From an uncultured Dehalococcoidia bacterium (GTDB lineage Bacteria > Chloroflexota > Dehalococcoidia > Lucifugimonadales > G958296245): a stretch of 64,000 nt of DNA. Positions 17,350-27,600 of the stretch are shown here, in pieces (position 1 is the first letter of the stretch; each line of letters opens with the position of its first letter). Below the pieces are notes generated by a model. The model saw nothing but the letters and a program-made list of their open reading frames with translations. It was not told the origin of the DNA and ran no database searches. Location: positions 1,912,197-1,976,196 of the forward strand of contig OY282458.1 of the NCBI GenBank assembly GCA_958296245.1, in the 5' to 3' direction. The position numbers and the translations under genes are program-made.

Positions 17350-18921
17350 TCAGACAACTCGACCGCGGCGGAGCGCGCGGCCCGGCAGTTCCCCGGTGTT
17401 CACCCCATCGTCTATCACCACCCGCCCATTGACGATCACGTAGTCGATGCCGACGGGGTACTGCTTCGGGTCCTCCCTCGTCGCGTGCGTCTTGACGGTA
17501 TCAGGGTCGAAGATGACGACGTCGGCCTTGAAGCCGTCTCGCAGGATCCCCCGGTCCGGCAGGCCGAGGCGCTGCGCCGGGAACGACGTCATCTTCCTTA
17601 TCGCCTCGGGTAGCCTGAGGTGCTTCTCGGCCCGGACGTACTCGGCCAAGACGATGGGGAAGCAACCGTAGCTCCTCGGATTCGGGTACTCGCCGATCAG
17701 GATGGCGTCGCTGGCGATGATGCCGTAAGGGTGGGAGACGAAAGCGTGGAGGGTGTGAGCGTTGGTCCCCAGGGCGACGATGGAGATACCCAGGTTCTCC
17801 TCTAGGAGCAGGTCGAACAGAGCGTACGCCGGCTCTTGGCCCCGCATCTCCGCAACAGCGGCCAACTGTCTACCCTCGTACTTCTTGTTCTGGGGCTGGG
17901 TGAAGTTGGTCAACCAGCTCTGGTCCGCCCACTCCGGCGACAGCTCCGACTTCATCCTGCGCCGGGCGTCCGGATCGCGAAGGGCGGCCATGATGGCCTC
18001 GGGGCCGCCGTCCTTCGCCCAGTTCGGAAGCGCGATGACAATCGACGTGCCCGAGTAGGGATAGGTATAGCAGTCGAAGGTGACGTCCATCCCCTCGTCG
18101 CGGGCGTCCTCCACTAGGCCGATGTAGTCCAGGTGGCTGAGCACGCCCTGCGCGGTCTGGCGGTAGTGGGTCAGGTGTACGGGGATACCGCTGCGGCGCC
18201 CGATCTCCAGGGCCTCCTCCCACGGAGCCAGCAGACCCTTGGCCTTGAGCAGGGCGCGGGTGTGGGTGTGGTAGAAGCCGCCCAACCGGGCCGCCTCTTC
18301 GGAGAGCGCAACGAGCTCGTCGGTATCCGCGAAGGCTCCGGGCGGATAGTCCAAGCCCGTGGACAGACCCCATGCGCCCTCCTCCATCGCCTCCCGCACC
18401 ACGGACCGCATGTCGGCTATCTCCGCGCCGGTGGCCGGCCTGTCGTTCCAGCCGACCGACCATATCCGCACGGGCGAGTTGCCGAGAATGTAGGCGACGT
18501 TGATGGCGACGGAGCGGTCGTACTTGCCCAGCAGCTCCGCCACCGTGAGCCAATCGGCCGGCATGGGAGGATAGCCGTTGAGCCCCGAGTCTAGCCAGAT
18601 GTAGCGGTGCAACTCGTCCTGGGACTTGAACGGCGCGTGGGAGATGCCGTCTATGCCCACGAGCTCCGTCGTAACACCCTGGCGCACCTTGGGGTCGTGG
18701 TGAGGCTCGCCCATGATCGTGAGACCGGCGTGGGAGTGGATGTCGACGAAACCGGGGCATACGACCCGCCCCGAGGCGTCGATCTCCCTGGCCGCCTCGA
18801 GCCCGGAGGCGTCTCCGCGCTGGACGGTCACCGTGTCGCCGTCCACGAGGACGGCGGCGTAGAAGCCGGGGCTACCCGTGCCGTCGATGACGAGACCGTT
18901 CTTGATCAGCAGGTCGATCAT
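17350..18921 (-). CDS. N-acyl-D-amino-acid deacylase-like amidohydrolase
   Basis: 523 residues from the ATG at 18921, preceded by GAGGTG; the longer open frame to 19047 begins inside the neighbouring gene and is rejected. The metal motif is VDIHSHAG after the small N-terminal beta domain (LLIKNGLVIDGTGSP). Further in, it has THYRQT, FDCYTYPY and a C-terminal strand KADVVIFDPDTV. This is the D-aminoacylase/dihydroorotase-like branch of amidohydrolases, which cleaves N-acyl groups from D-amino acids or related amides. Many of these enzymes have other substrates, so the precise reaction is open. The aldo/keto reductase lies 56 bases upstream on the same strand, so a shared transcript is likely. 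Confidence 0.85.
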   Translation of the reverse strand: MIDLLIKNGLVIDGTGSPGFYAAVLVDGDTVTVQRGDASGLEAAREIDASGRVVCPGFVDIHSHAGLTIMGEPHHDPKVRQGVTTELVGIDGISHAPFKSQDELHRYIWLDSGLNGYPPMPADWLTVAELLGKYDRSVAINVAYILGNSPVRIWSVGWNDRPATGAEIADMRSVVREAMEEGAWGLSTGLDYPPGAFADTDELVALSEEAARLGGFYHTHTRALLKAKGLLAPWEEALEIGRRSGIPVHLTHYRQTAQGVLSHLDYIGLVEDARDEGMDVTFDCYTYPYSGTSIVIALPNWAKDGGPEAIMAALRDPDARRRMKSELSPEWADQSWLTNFTQPQNKKYEGRQLAAVAEMRGQEPAYALFDLLLEENLGISIVALGTNAHTLHAFVSHPYGIIASDAILIGEYPNPRSYGCFPIVLAEYVRAEKHLRLPEAIRKMTSFPAQRLGLPDRGILRDGFKADVVIFDPDTVKTHATREDPKQYPVGIDYVIVNGRVVIDDGVNTGELPGRALRRGRVV

Positions 18922-18977
18922 GTATTCACCTCGCTGCCCGCCCGGATGGGGAGGACGGGGGGACCGAGAGGGGCGCC

Positions 18978-19970
18978 CTACACGGCATTGTCCATCCCCT
19001 CCGATGCTTCGTTCAGCCGGGCAATCTCGGACTCGCTCAGCGTCCATCCCAGAGCGCCGAGGTTGTCGTCGACCTGCTCCACCGTGTCGCTGCCCGATAT
19101 GGCGACCGAGACCTCCGGGTGCGACAGCACCCAGTTGACGGAGACTTGGGCCATCGTCTTGCCCCGGTCGCGCGCGATGCCGCGGACCACGTCCAGCAGA
19201 GCCAGGGCCGCTCCGCCCTCGGCCATTATGGACGCGAGCTCCTCTTGCCTCCCGGCCCAGGGCGTGCCGCCGCCGGCCGCAACCCCCGGCCCGTAGGCGC
19301 CGGTCAGGAGTCCAACGGCCAAGGGGCTGTAGACCATGACGCCAAGCCCCCTATCCCTGACGAGGCCGAACATCTCCCGTTCCAGCGACCGGTTCAACAG
19401 ATTGTAGGGGTTCTGGACGCAGACGAATGGGTCGGCCCCCAACCGGTCCTGGGTCCACAGGGCCTTGCACGCCTGCCAAGCGGCGAAGTTGCAGCACCCG
19501 GCGTAGCGTATCTTGCCCTGGGTGATGAGGTCGTCCAGTGCGCGGAGCGTCTCGTCCAAGGGGGTCGAGTCGTCGAAATCGTGGAGCAGGTAGACGTCGA
19601 GATGGTCGGTGCCGATCCTGGCAAGGGAACGCTCGACCTCCCTCATGACGTGGTATCTGGAAAGGCCCCCGTAGTTCGGCCCGCCGCCAACGGATCCGTA
19701 CACCTTGGTGGTGATGACCACGTCGTCACGCTTGCCCTTCAACGCCCTTCCAAGCACCCGCTCCGCGCTCCCCCGGTCTCGAATCCTGTCCCTGCCATAG
19801 TAGAGGTTCATGCCATAGGTGTTGGCGCAGTCGAGGAAGTTGATGCCCGAGTCGATCGCGTGCTCGACGACCTGCTGGGCCTCGGTATCGGTGGGCCGGC
19901 CGCGGAAGCCTAGGCCCAGGGCGATGCGAGACACCTTCACCCCTGCTTTGCCCAGATTCACGTATTCCAT
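18978..19970 (-). CDS. Aldo/keto reductase
   Basis: 330 residues, normal for the family. It begins MEYVNLGKAGVKVSRIALGL, and the catalytic Asp and Tyr are in FLDCANTYG (about 48-56). A lysine follows in VVITTKVYG, and the fourth residue is in VYLLHDFDD. The NADPH-binding C-terminus includes VAISGSDTVEQVDDNL. It reduces aldehydes or ketones with NAD(P)H in the cytoplasm; its closest general relatives are YajO/YhdN-type enzymes of unknown physiological substrate. GAGGATG precedes the ATG. It is probably transcribed with the downstream amidohydrolase. Confidence 0.92.
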   Translation of the reverse strand: MEYVNLGKAGVKVSRIALGLGFRGRPTDTEAQQVVEHAIDSGINFLDCANTYGMNLYYGRDRIRDRGSAERVLGRALKGKRDDVVITTKVYGSVGGGPNYGGLSRYHVMREVERSLARIGTDHLDVYLLHDFDDSTPLDETLRALDDLITQGKIRYAGCCNFAAWQACKALWTQDRLGADPFVCVQNPYNLLNRSLEREMFGLVRDRGLGVMVYSPLAVGLLTGAYGPGVAAGGGTPWAGRQEELASIMAEGGAALALLDVVRGIARDRGKTMAQVSVNWVLSHPEVSVAISGSDTVEQVDDNLGALGWTLSESEIARLNEASEGMDNAV

Positions 19971-20024
19971 CGCGGCATCCTCATATAGCGCCGGCTGAAT
20001 ATGACGCTGACAGGTCGGACCCGG

Positions 20025-20360
20025 TCAACCGCCGAGGGCGAAGGTTGTTCCGATGAGTATTGCGACGATCAGAGTGGTGATGACGCCTATGCGCCGGAGC
20101 TCGGCCCCAAGGTATCCGTAAGCCGGGGCCGAGACCCGGTCGGCGGCGCGCGGTATCCGCGCGGGCCGGGCTATGGCCGCCCCGGCGGTGCTGCCCGCGG
20201 CCGGCCGAGGCTGTACGGAAGACTCGTCCTCGGCTATCCTAGCTGCCCGCTGCGACTCCGTTGGCCCCGTATCGAAGGACTCCGGCGCACCTTTGCCCCT
20301 CTTGCGCCTCCGGCGCACCTCCGCTTGGCGGGAAGCAGCCCGACGTGATTTGCTGGGCAT
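20025..20360 (-). CDS. Small tail-anchored membrane protein, unknown function
   Basis: 111 residues, supported by an excellent ribosome site (GAGGAGG, seven bases before ATG). The N-terminal third is highly basic (KSRRAASRQAEVRRRRKRGK), the middle is Ala/Pro-rich and disordered, and the C-terminus is a single hydrophobic helix, IGVITTLIVAILIGTTFALG. The topology is therefore a cytoplasmic basic tail with a C-terminal anchor. It sits 29 bases after the Xer recombinase gene on the same strand. I recognise no family. The basic tail could bind nucleic acid or ribosomes, but this is only a guess. Confidence 0.7.
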   Translation of the reverse strand: MPSKSRRAASRQAEVRRRRKRGKGAPESFDTGPTESQRAARIAEDESSVQPRPAAGSTAGAAIARPARIPRAADRVSAPAYGYLGAELRRIGVITTLIVAILIGTTFALGG

Positions 20361-20389
20361 TCGATTTCCTCCTCGAGAGCGCTCGGCAG

Positions 20390-21322
20390 CTAGGCCGCAG
20401 GCTTTGCCTGCCTCGCCCTCGGATGTGATTTGGCGTACTCGGCCCGGACGTGCTCGCTGGTAAGATGAGTATACACCTGCGTCGTCGTAATGCTGGAGTG
20501 GCCCAGCAATTCCTGCACGTACCGCAGCGGCGCGCCGCCCCTCAGCAAGTGCGTCGCGAAGCTGTGCCGCAGCGTGTGGGGCGTCACTTTCCCTTCTATG
20601 CCCGCCTGGACCGCCAGCTTCCTGAGGCCCAGCCAGAACGCCTGCCTCGTCATGCCCCGGCCCCGGCGGCTCAGGAACAGCGACCGATCCGACCCCTTGC
20701 CGGCGAGCAGCGGCCTCGTGTCCCTGAGGTACCTCACCAGGAGCGCAACCGCTTGGGGATGGACCGGGATTACCCGCTCCTTGGAGCCTTTGCCGAATGC
20801 GCGAACGAACCCCTGCTCCAAGTCGACGTCGTCGACCTGGAGGGAGACCAACTCGCTAACCCTCATCCCCGTGGCGTACATGAGCTCCAACATGGTCAGG
20901 CCGCGCCGGCCCTCCGGCTTTTCCAGGTCGTTGGCCGCCAGGAGCGCGTCGACCTCCTCGACGGTCAGCGTCCCCGGAAGCGACCGCCCCAGTCTGGGCG
21001 AGACCATGTCCTCGGTGGGGTCGCTGTCTATAATGCCCTCCTCCATCAGGAAGCCGAACATCGACCTCGTCGAGGCGACCTTCCTCGAACGCGTGGTGTC
21101 CGAGTAGCCGAGCTGGTGGAGGTGTACCAGGAAGTCGGTCAGCAGCCGGGGAGTCACCTTCTCCCAGTCCCGGTCGCTCTCATAGCCATTGTCGTGCAGG
21201 AAGTCTACGAGCAGGGCAAGGTCGTTCTTGTAGGCGGCCAACGTGTTGGGAGAGTTTCCCCGCTCGACCGCCATGAAGTCGAGAAAGCGGTCTACGCTCT
21301 GTTGCATCGGTAGCTGCGGCAT
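20390..21322 (-). CDS. XerC/XerD-type tyrosine recombinase
   Basis: 310 residues, the size of chromosomal Xer proteins. An N-terminal SAM-like DNA-binding domain (FLDFMAVERGNSPNTLAAY) is followed by the catalytic domain with Arg in ATGMRVSELVSL (about 150), Lys in FGKGSKERVIPV, HTLRHSFATHLL (about 250), LGHSSITTTQVYTHL (about 275) and the Tyr nucleophile in the last motif. These enzymes resolve chromosome dimers at dif. Single-copy chromosomal context with no phage genes favours housekeeping over an integrase. The start is not decisive: ATG 21322 lacks a clear ribosome site, and ATG 21307 is possible. Confidence 0.9.
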   Translation of the reverse strand: MPQLPMQQSVDRFLDFMAVERGNSPNTLAAYKNDLALLVDFLHDNGYESDRDWEKVTPRLLTDFLVHLHQLGYSDTTRSRKVASTRSMFGFLMEEGIIDSDPTEDMVSPRLGRSLPGTLTVEEVDALLAANDLEKPEGRRGLTMLELMYATGMRVSELVSLQVDDVDLEQGFVRAFGKGSKERVIPVHPQAVALLVRYLRDTRPLLAGKGSDRSLFLSRRGRGMTRQAFWLGLRKLAVQAGIEGKVTPHTLRHSFATHLLRGGAPLRYVQELLGHSSITTTQVYTHLTSEHVRAEYAKSHPRARQAKPAA

Positions 21323-21472
21323 AAAAACCGGCCCGGCTGGTCCGTACTAGCAGGCTACGGGAAACGCTTCCTCGCAGTCCCCCCCGGCGATGGGCCCTGC
21401 CTTTCTGCACAACCCGCAAATCCGGCAGCCTACCGGGATATTGTATCACGCCCGTTACGGCGGACCGGCCCG

Positions 21473-22828
21473 TTACAGCGGCTCCGCCAGCACCATCTCC
21501 CCCTCCAGCCGCCCGAGCCGAGCTTGCGTTATCTCATTTGCGAGATGCATCGAGCTGCGGCAGGCCACCCTGACGTAGTCGTCCGTCAGCCCGACCCAGC
21601 GCCCACGGCCGCCTTCCCGGAACTCCCATAGCACCGGGCGTACCGCGCCCTCCAGGGAGCGCCTGAAGGCTGCCGCGCAGCGGTCCGACAGGTCGAGGAG
21701 GGAGCCGGCGCGCGTGCGCTTGACGTCCTCCGCAACATGGTCTCGGAAGTGGGCAGCACTCGTACCGGGGCGCACGGAATACGGGAATACGTGCATCGCC
21801 GCGAATCCCACCCGCTCGCACAGGGCGTAGGTCTGCTCGAAGTCAGAATCCGTCTCCCCCGGAAAGCCTGCTATTACGTCAGTGGTGATGGACGCGCCCG
21901 GCGCGGCCTCCCGAATACGACCCACCGCGTCCAGATATTCCCGGGCCGTGTAGCGGCGCCTCATCCTAGCCAACACGGCGTCGCTGCCGCTCTGCAACGC
22001 GAGATGGAAGTGAGGGCAGAGCCGTGGGTCCGACCACAGCCCCAATAACCGCGCGTCCACCTCTTGGGGCTGCAGCGACGAGACGCGAAGCCTGGCTACC
22101 TCCGTATCGGCGAGGATGCGCTCGATCAGGCCGGCAAGGTCGGCGCCCTCCAACTCGTACCCGTAGGACCCCAACTGCGTCCCGGTAAGCACGACCTCCT
22201 TCGCCCCGGCCCTCACGCGCTCGGCGACCTGGCGCACCAGGTCTCCGAGGGGCACGGTGCGCTCCCGCCCCCGAACGCGGGGGACTATGCAGTATGCGCA
22301 AACTTGGTTGCAGCCCTCCTGTATCTTCACCATCGCGCGGTTGCGGCCAGGATGCGGGCCAATGCCCGGCGCGTCGTCGAGGCCGGGCGCAGACGCCGCG
22401 CGGGCGGGGCTGACGCTCTTGCCGGGCCGCAGACCATCCACGAGGCTGACGAGATCGGGCTTGGCCGTGTTGCCTGCGGCCAAGTCGACCTCCGGCATAC
22501 TGTGGAGGCTACCGCCGTCCCGCTGTGCGTAACAGCCGGCGGCGACGACCGTCGCACCGGGGTTCCTCCGCCTCGCCGACCTCAGCGCCTGGCGCGCCTT
22601 GCGATCAGCGACGTGCGTGACGGTGCAGGTATTGACGATATAGACGTCCGCCGTTTCGCGCTGGTCGACGAGCCGGTATCCGGCCCTAACGAAGTCTGCC
22701 GCCATGACCGACGAATCGGCCTGGTTCAGCTTGCACCCGTGGGTGATTATCGCAACAGTCAACTCGGACCCGGCAGTGGAAGTTGCCAACGACAAGACCA
22801 TTGTTCGCGTGATAGCGCCGACGCCCAT
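21473..22828 (-). CDS. mtaB: MtaB-like tRNA (t6A37) methylthiotransferase
   Basis: 451 residues from ATG 22828. The open frame reaches back to 23254, but that part runs through a family A repeat and is not coding. The N-terminal UPF0004 domain has THGCKLNQ, NTCTV and AAGCY, supplying three cysteines of the auxiliary cluster. The radical SAM motif is GCNQVCAYC (about 172-180), and a TRAM domain closes the protein. MtaB adds a methylthio group to t6A at position 37 of tRNAs reading ANN codons. The exact start is uncertain: ATG 22801 or a TTG at about 22768 just before TVAIITHGC are alternatives, and none has a strong ribosome site. Confidence 0.88.
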   Translation of the reverse strand: MGVGAITRTMVLSLATSTAGSELTVAIITHGCKLNQADSSVMAADFVRAGYRLVDQRETADVYIVNTCTVTHVADRKARQALRSARRRNPGATVVAAGCYAQRDGGSLHSMPEVDLAAGNTAKPDLVSLVDGLRPGKSVSPARAASAPGLDDAPGIGPHPGRNRAMVKIQEGCNQVCAYCIVPRVRGRERTVPLGDLVRQVAERVRAGAKEVVLTGTQLGSYGYELEGADLAGLIERILADTEVARLRVSSLQPQEVDARLLGLWSDPRLCPHFHLALQSGSDAVLARMRRRYTAREYLDAVGRIREAAPGASITTDVIAGFPGETDSDFEQTYALCERVGFAAMHVFPYSVRPGTSAAHFRDHVAEDVKRTRAGSLLDLSDRCAAAFRRSLEGAVRPVLWEFREGGRGRWVGLTDDYVRVACRSSMHLANEITQARLGRLEGEMVLAEPL

Positions 22829-22874
22829 TATAGGAAGCAGAGCAGAGACCGCGCAACCGGATCGTACCCGTCGG

Positions 22875-23100
22875 TAGCTGTTCAGAGTTGCTGAGACCAA
22901 TGCGTGCAAGAGCGCAGGGATACGCCTGCATTGGAACGGCTCAGTCCCAACGTGCCGACGCCTGCATGGAACAGTAACCTCTGGCAGGGAAGTCTGGGGG
23001 CTATGCCCCCGGTTACCAAAGGGGCGGACGGGGATGAAAGATGTCTGCTTCATCGGGGCTGCGCCAGTCGAAAAGGACCTCACGAAGTCCGAACAGTTAC
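22875..23100. repeat. Family A dispersed repeat (226 bp)
   Basis: Left end GTAGCTGTTCAGAGTTGCTG, right end CGAAGTCCGAACAGTTAC. The inner part is in reverse orientation: TCTGGGGGCTATGCCCCC, then GGGGCTGCGCCAGTCG and AAAGGACCTCACGAAGTC. Both ends are present, making it a full-length copy. The remaining gap to 23273 has no gene; AGTATAGT near 23240 is a weak -10 candidate for the downstream operon. Confidence 0.85.
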
Positions 23101-23273
23101 GACGAGTACACTTCATTGATAATGCCGGGCCGGGGCGATGGCCGGCGGGCCGCATGACCACTCGTGAGTAAGGGCGTGCGGTTGGCGATAAGGTGTGCTG
23201 AATATAGGAGGTGATGTGTACGGGGTGTACTGAACGAGTATAGTCTCTTGACACCCAAAGGAGACCGGCTACA

Positions 23274-24434
23274 ATGCCCCGGGAGGGCCGCCACGCGGGC
23301 CGAGGGGGGTCATTGCGAATCGATAGGCTCGACGTATATCACGTCGCGATGCCGCTCATCTACCCTTGGCGTACCGCGTACGGCGTCGATTACGACGTGC
23401 ATTCCGTATTGGTCAAAGCCGCCAGCGGCGGCCACGTCGGTTGGGCGGAAGCCACCCCATTCTTCGCGCCCCACTACTGCCCCGAGAGCGCCCTATCCGT
23501 ATTCTTCCACGTAACCGAGGTCTTCGGACCTCACGTCGTGGGCCGCGAGTACGATACCGCCCGTGAACTGACCAACCGCCTCGAAGCCTTCAAGGGCAAC
23601 AGCTTCGCCAAGGCCTCCGTCGAAATGTGCTGGTGGACACTCCAGAGCGCCATCACAGGCACGCCCCTGCACCGTCTGTTGGGAGGAGAGACCCGCGAGG
23701 TCGCCGCGGGCGCCGACTTCGGCATCCAGGACTCTATAGACATGCTCTTGGGCAACATCCAAGGGGCAGTGGACGCCGGCTTCCCGCGCATCAAGTTGAA
23801 GGTCGCAAGAGGCTGGGATCTGGACGTGCTGCGCGCCGCCACCGGCGCCTTCCCGAACGCCACCTTCCACATAGACTGCAACTGCGGCTACACACTGGAC
23901 GACCTGCCCTTCTTCAAAGCCATCGACGGCCTGGGCTTGGCGTTCATCGAGCAGCCCCTCTCCTTCGGAGACGTCCTGGACCACGCGGAGCTTGCCAAAC
24001 AGCTCGAAACGCCCATCTGCCTCGACGAGACCATATACAGCGTAAGGGCCGCCGAGCAGGCCCTCAGGATAGGCGCCTGCAAGTACATCAATATCAAGCC
24101 GGGACGCTCCGGCGGCTTCACCAACTGCATAGACATACACGACCTGGCCCGCGATGCAGGCGTGCCCGTCTGGGTCGGGGGGATGCTCGAGAGCGCCGTC
24201 GGCGCGTCCCTCTGCATCGAGCTCGCCACACTGTCAAACTTCACCTACCCCGGCGACCTGTTCCCCTCCTCGCGGTTCTACGAACAGGACCTGAGCAGGC
24301 CCGAAATCGAGATTACGCCCCGAAACACCTTCGAGCCGCGCACCGGACGGCTGCCGGAGCCCGACCCCGAGAGGCTGGCCGCGCAGACCGTCCGATCGGC
24401 AGCCGTCACGAACCCCTCAGGAGATAATGGATGA
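23274..24434 (+). CDS. Enolase-superfamily enzyme (mandelate racemase/muconate lactonizing branch, OSBS/NAAAR-like)
   Basis: 386 residues, with AAGGAG ten bases before the ATG. A capping domain precedes the barrel. Catalytic and metal residues appear in order: K-x-K in RIKLKVARG (about 173), Asp in FHIDCNCGY (about 200), Glu in FIEQPL (about 226), Asp in CLDETI (about 250) and Lys in NIKPGRSGG (about 274). The KPGR-x-GG loop is typical of o-succinylbenzoate synthase and N-acylamino acid racemases. No menaquinone genes are nearby, and the adjacent M20 peptidase (four-base overlap) points to racemisation or epimerisation of an N-acyl amino acid or peptide. Substrate not determined. Confidence 0.88.
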   Translation: MPREGRHAGRGGSLRIDRLDVYHVAMPLIYPWRTAYGVDYDVHSVLVKAASGGHVGWAEATPFFAPHYCPESALSVFFHVTEVFGPHVVGREYDTARELTNRLEAFKGNSFAKASVEMCWWTLQSAITGTPLHRLLGGETREVAAGADFGIQDSIDMLLGNIQGAVDAGFPRIKLKVARGWDLDVLRAATGAFPNATFHIDCNCGYTLDDLPFFKAIDGLGLAFIEQPLSFGDVLDHAELAKQLETPICLDETIYSVRAAEQALRIGACKYINIKPGRSGGFTNCIDIHDLARDAGVPVWVGGMLESAVGASLCIELATLSNFTYPGDLFPSSRFYEQDLSRPEIEITPRNTFEPRTGRLPEPDPERLAAQTVRSAAVTNPSGDNG

Positions 24435-25510
24435 TCGACAGGGACCGACTCGTCAATACCTTCCTTGAGCTCGTAAGGATCGACAGCCCCTCCGGCGAGG
24501 AGGAACAGGTCGCCGAGTACCTCGCCGGCAAGCTCCAAGCCGTCGGCCTGGACGTGGCCCGCGACAGCTACGGCAACGTCATCGCCACGGATGGGCGCGA
24601 CGACCCCGTCATGCTGTCCGCCCACATGGACACCGTGGAGCCGGGGCGCGGGATCAAGCCCAGCGTGCAGGGCGACCGCATCGTCTCCGACGGCTCGACC
24701 ATCCTCGGAGGGGACTGCAAGGCCGGGGTCGCCGCCATCCTGGAGGCCCTGGAGTCGGTCCACGAGGACGGCGGGCCCAGCAGACCCCTCGAAGCCATCT
24801 TCACGCGGGAGGAGGAGCCCGGCCTCATAGGTGCCTTTAAGCTCGACTACTCCATGGTACGCTCCAAGACCGCCGTCGTCTTCGACGGAGAGGGGCCGCC
24901 CAGCACCATCACGTCGGGCAGCCCGACCTACGTCGGCTTCGACATAGAGGTCACCGGGCGCGCGGCCCATGCCGGAGTCGAGCCTGAAAAGGGTCTGTCC
25001 GCCATCCGCGTGGCCGCCGAGCTCATAACCAGACTCCCGCAGGGACGATTGGACCCTGAGACTACCTTCAACGTCGCCACCATCGAGGCGGGCAGCACCA
25101 GGAACACCGTGCCCGAACTGGCTTCCCTCAGAGGAGAGTTCCGAAGCCTCAACATGGAGACGCTCGACGGAATCAAGCTCCAGCTTAGCCAGGCGCTGGA
25201 CGAGGTCCGAGGCATGTTCCCCGACGCCAATCTGGACGTCCACGCCCACACCCACTTCGAGACCTACAACATCCCGGACGACGACCCCGCCCTCAAGCTC
25301 GTCAAGGAAGCCCTCGACGTCCTTGGCTTGGAGCCGACCATGAAGACGTCGGGCGGAGGCACCGACGGCAACGTCTTCAGACAGAAGGGCATCAGCGCAG
25401 TCGTCGTCGGCATGGCCGACCACAATATGCACACGGTACGCGAGTTCGTCACCATTCCGGACCTCGTGGACGCTGCCCACCTCTGCGAGACCATCCTAAG
25501 AAACCGTTAG
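24431..25510 (+). CDS. M20-family metallopeptidase (PepT/YqjE-like)
   Basis: 359 residues. The ATGA at 24431 overlaps the stop of the enolase-superfamily gene. Motifs: SAHMDTV (metal His, catalytic Asp), ILGGDCKAG, where the bridging Asp is kept but the usual second Asp is Cys, FTREEEPGL (catalytic and metal Glu) and GGGTDGNVF near the C-terminus. The dimerisation domain lies between. The family removes N-terminal residues from di- and tripeptides or cleaves N-acyl amino acids. Its coupling with an NAAAR-like enzyme suggests the pair salvages modified or D-amino acid peptides, which is inference. Confidence 0.9.
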   Translation: MIDRDRLVNTFLELVRIDSPSGEEEQVAEYLAGKLQAVGLDVARDSYGNVIATDGRDDPVMLSAHMDTVEPGRGIKPSVQGDRIVSDGSTILGGDCKAGVAAILEALESVHEDGGPSRPLEAIFTREEEPGLIGAFKLDYSMVRSKTAVVFDGEGPPSTITSGSPTYVGFDIEVTGRAAHAGVEPEKGLSAIRVAAELITRLPQGRLDPETTFNVATIEAGSTRNTVPELASLRGEFRSLNMETLDGIKLQLSQALDEVRGMFPDANLDVHAHTHFETYNIPDDDPALKLVKEALDVLGLEPTMKTSGGGTDGNVFRQKGISAVVVGMADHNMHTVREFVTIPDLVDAAHLCETILRNR

Positions 25511-25515
25511 CCCAG

Positions 25516-27564
25516 ATGCCCAACCGGCTGATCGACGAGACCAGTCCCTACCTGCTCCAGCACGCCAACAACCCGGTCGACTGGTACCCCTGGGGCCCAG
25601 AGGCCCTGGAGCGCGCCGCCTCCGAGGACAAGCCGATCCTGCTCAGCGTCGGCTACTCCGCCTGCCACTGGTGCCACGTCATGGAGCGCGAGTCCTTCGA
25701 GAACCGCGACATCGCCCAGCAGATGAACGAGAGCTTCGTCAGCGTGAAGGTAGACCGCGAGGAGCGCCCCGACATAGACTCCATATACATGACCGCCGTG
25801 CAGGCCATGACCGGGCGGGGCGGATGGCCCATGACCGTCTTCCTCACGCCCGCCGGCAAGCCCTTCTACGGCGGGACCTACTTCCCCCCGCAGGACCGCG
25901 GCGGTATGCCGGGCTTCCCTCGCGTGCTGGACGCGATGGCCAACGCCTACCGCGAGAACCGCGACGCTATCGCCAGAGCTGCCGACGGCCTCCTGGAGCA
26001 GATGGAGAGGGTCTCAGCCTTCTCCCCCCACAGCGCAAGGCTGGCCGCGTCCACCGACCTGTCCCGCGCCTTCGCCGGCCTCGCGTCTCAGTTCGACGAC
26101 AAGCACGGCGGGCTCGGCATGGAGCCGAAGTTCCCCCAACCCATGGTCTACGAGTTCCTGCTGCGCTACCACGTCCGCACGGGCGACCTCCGAGCGCTGG
26201 GCATCGTGGAGCTCACCCTGGACCGCATGGCCATGGGCGGCATATACGACCAGCTTGGCGGCGGCTTCCACCGCTATTCCACGGACGCCTTCTGGTTAGC
26301 GCCCCACTTCGAAAAGATGCTCTACGACAACGCCCTGCTCGCAAAGCTCTACCTCCACGCCTACCAGGCGACGGGCAAGCCACTGTACAGGCGCGTCGTC
26401 GAAGAGACCTTGGACTACGTGACCCGCGAGATGACCGACCCGTCGGGCGGCTTCTACTCCGCCCAGGACGCCGACAGCGAGGGCGAGGAGGGCAAATACT
26501 TCATCTGGCGCCCGGAAGAGGTCGTCAAGGTACTCGGGCGGCGTGATGCCGAGGTGGTGAACCGGCACTACGGCGTTACCGAAGTCGGCAACTTCGAGGG
26601 TCGCAGCATCCTCCACCTCGTGGATAGCACCCCCGATCCGGCCGACCGGCTAGGCATGACCGAGGACGAGGTCGCCGAAGTGGTCTGCCGCTCCAGGCCG
26701 AAACTGTTGGAGGCGCGCGAACTTCGGGTCAAGCCCGGCCTGGACGACAAGGTGATCACGGCGTGGAACGGGCTAATGCTCGGCGCGTTCGCGGAGGCAG
26801 CCGCGGTACTCGACCGCCCAGACTACGCCGCCATTGCGGCCAGAAACGCCGCCTTCCTCCTCTCCGCGCTGCGGCGCGGCGGTCGGCTGCTGAGGTCGTA
26901 CAAGGGCGGCAGGGCCGGAGGTCAAGGCTACCTGGAGGACTACGCCTTCGTCATATCGGGTCTGCTGTCGCTCCACGAGGCGTCCTTCGAGGAGCGCTGG
27001 CTCAGAGAGGCGATCTCCCTGACACGGGACATGGCGGCCCTGTTCGGGGACCCGCGAGAAGAGGGCGTCTTCTACGACACCGCCCACGACCACGAGAAGC
27101 TGATCGTGCGCCCGCGGGACATATCCGACAACGCCATCCCCTGCGGCAGCTCGATGGCCGCCGACGTCCTCATCAGGGTGGCCGTGATAACCGGCGACGA
27201 CGACCTGAGGCGCATCGCGGCGGCGTCGATCCGCTCAGCCTCGCCACTGCTGGAGCGCGCCCCGATCGGCGCGGGTCAATGGTTGAGCGCCCTGGATCTC
27301 TACCTGTCCAGCCCCAAGGAGATCGTCATCGTGGGCGCCGTATCCGACGCGAGGACGCGCTCCCTGCTCGCGGAGGTGCACCGAGGCTACTCCCCAAACC
27401 GCGTCCTGCTCGGACACCCCGGGGACACAGACCCCCCCGCCGACCTGCCCCTCCTCGAAGGCCGAGGCATGATCGGCGGCTCCCCAACCGCCTACGTCTG
27501 CGAGCGCTACGTCTGCGATCTCCCGGTCACGACACCCTCCGAGCTCGCCGCCCAGCTCTCCTGA
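25516..27564 (+). CDS. DUF255 thioredoxin-domain protein (YyaL/SPATA20-like)
   Basis: 682 residues, the full family length. The N-terminal thioredoxin-like domain has the family signature [15 protein letters not shown] (C-x-x-C at about residues 52-55) after [24 protein letters not shown]. The remainder is an alpha/alpha six-barrel resembling glycosidases or epimerases ([27 protein letters not shown]). The biochemical role of YyaL proteins is unknown; a redox or sugar-related function is assumed from the folds. It starts five bases after the M20 peptidase stop, so it is the third gene of that operon. No defects seen. Confidence 0.93.
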   Translation: MPNRLIDETSPYLLQHANNPVDWYPWGPEALERAASEDKPILLSVGYSACHWCHVMERESFENRDIAQQMNESFVSVKVDREERPDIDSIYMTAVQAMTGRGGWPMTVFLTPAGKPFYGGTYFPPQDRGGMPGFPRVLDAMANAYRENRDAIARAADGLLEQMERVSAFSPHSARLAASTDLSRAFAGLASQFDDKHGGLGMEPKFPQPMVYEFLLRYHVRTGDLRALGIVELTLDRMAMGGIYDQLGGGFHRYSTDAFWLAPHFEKMLYDNALLAKLYLHAYQATGKPLYRRVVEETLDYVTREMTDPSGGFYSAQDADSEGEEGKYFIWRPEEVVKVLGRRDAEVVNRHYGVTEVGNFEGRSILHLVDSTPDPADRLGMTEDEVAEVVCRSRPKLLEARELRVKPGLDDKVITAWNGLMLGAFAEAAAVLDRPDYAAIAARNAAFLLSALRRGGRLLRSYKGGRAGGQGYLEDYAFVISGLLSLHEASFEERWLREAISLTRDMAALFGDPREEGVFYDTAHDHEKLIVRPRDISDNAIPCGSSMAADVLIRVAVITGDDDLRRIAAASIRSASPLLERAPIGAGQWLSALDLYLSSPKEIVIVGAVSDARTRSLLAEVHRGYSPNRVLLGHPGDTDPPADLPLLEGRGMIGGSPTAYVCERYVCDLPVTTPSELAAQLS

Positions 27565-27600
27565 CCATCCAACCCGCCGCAAACGTCGGCGGCCGCCCGC

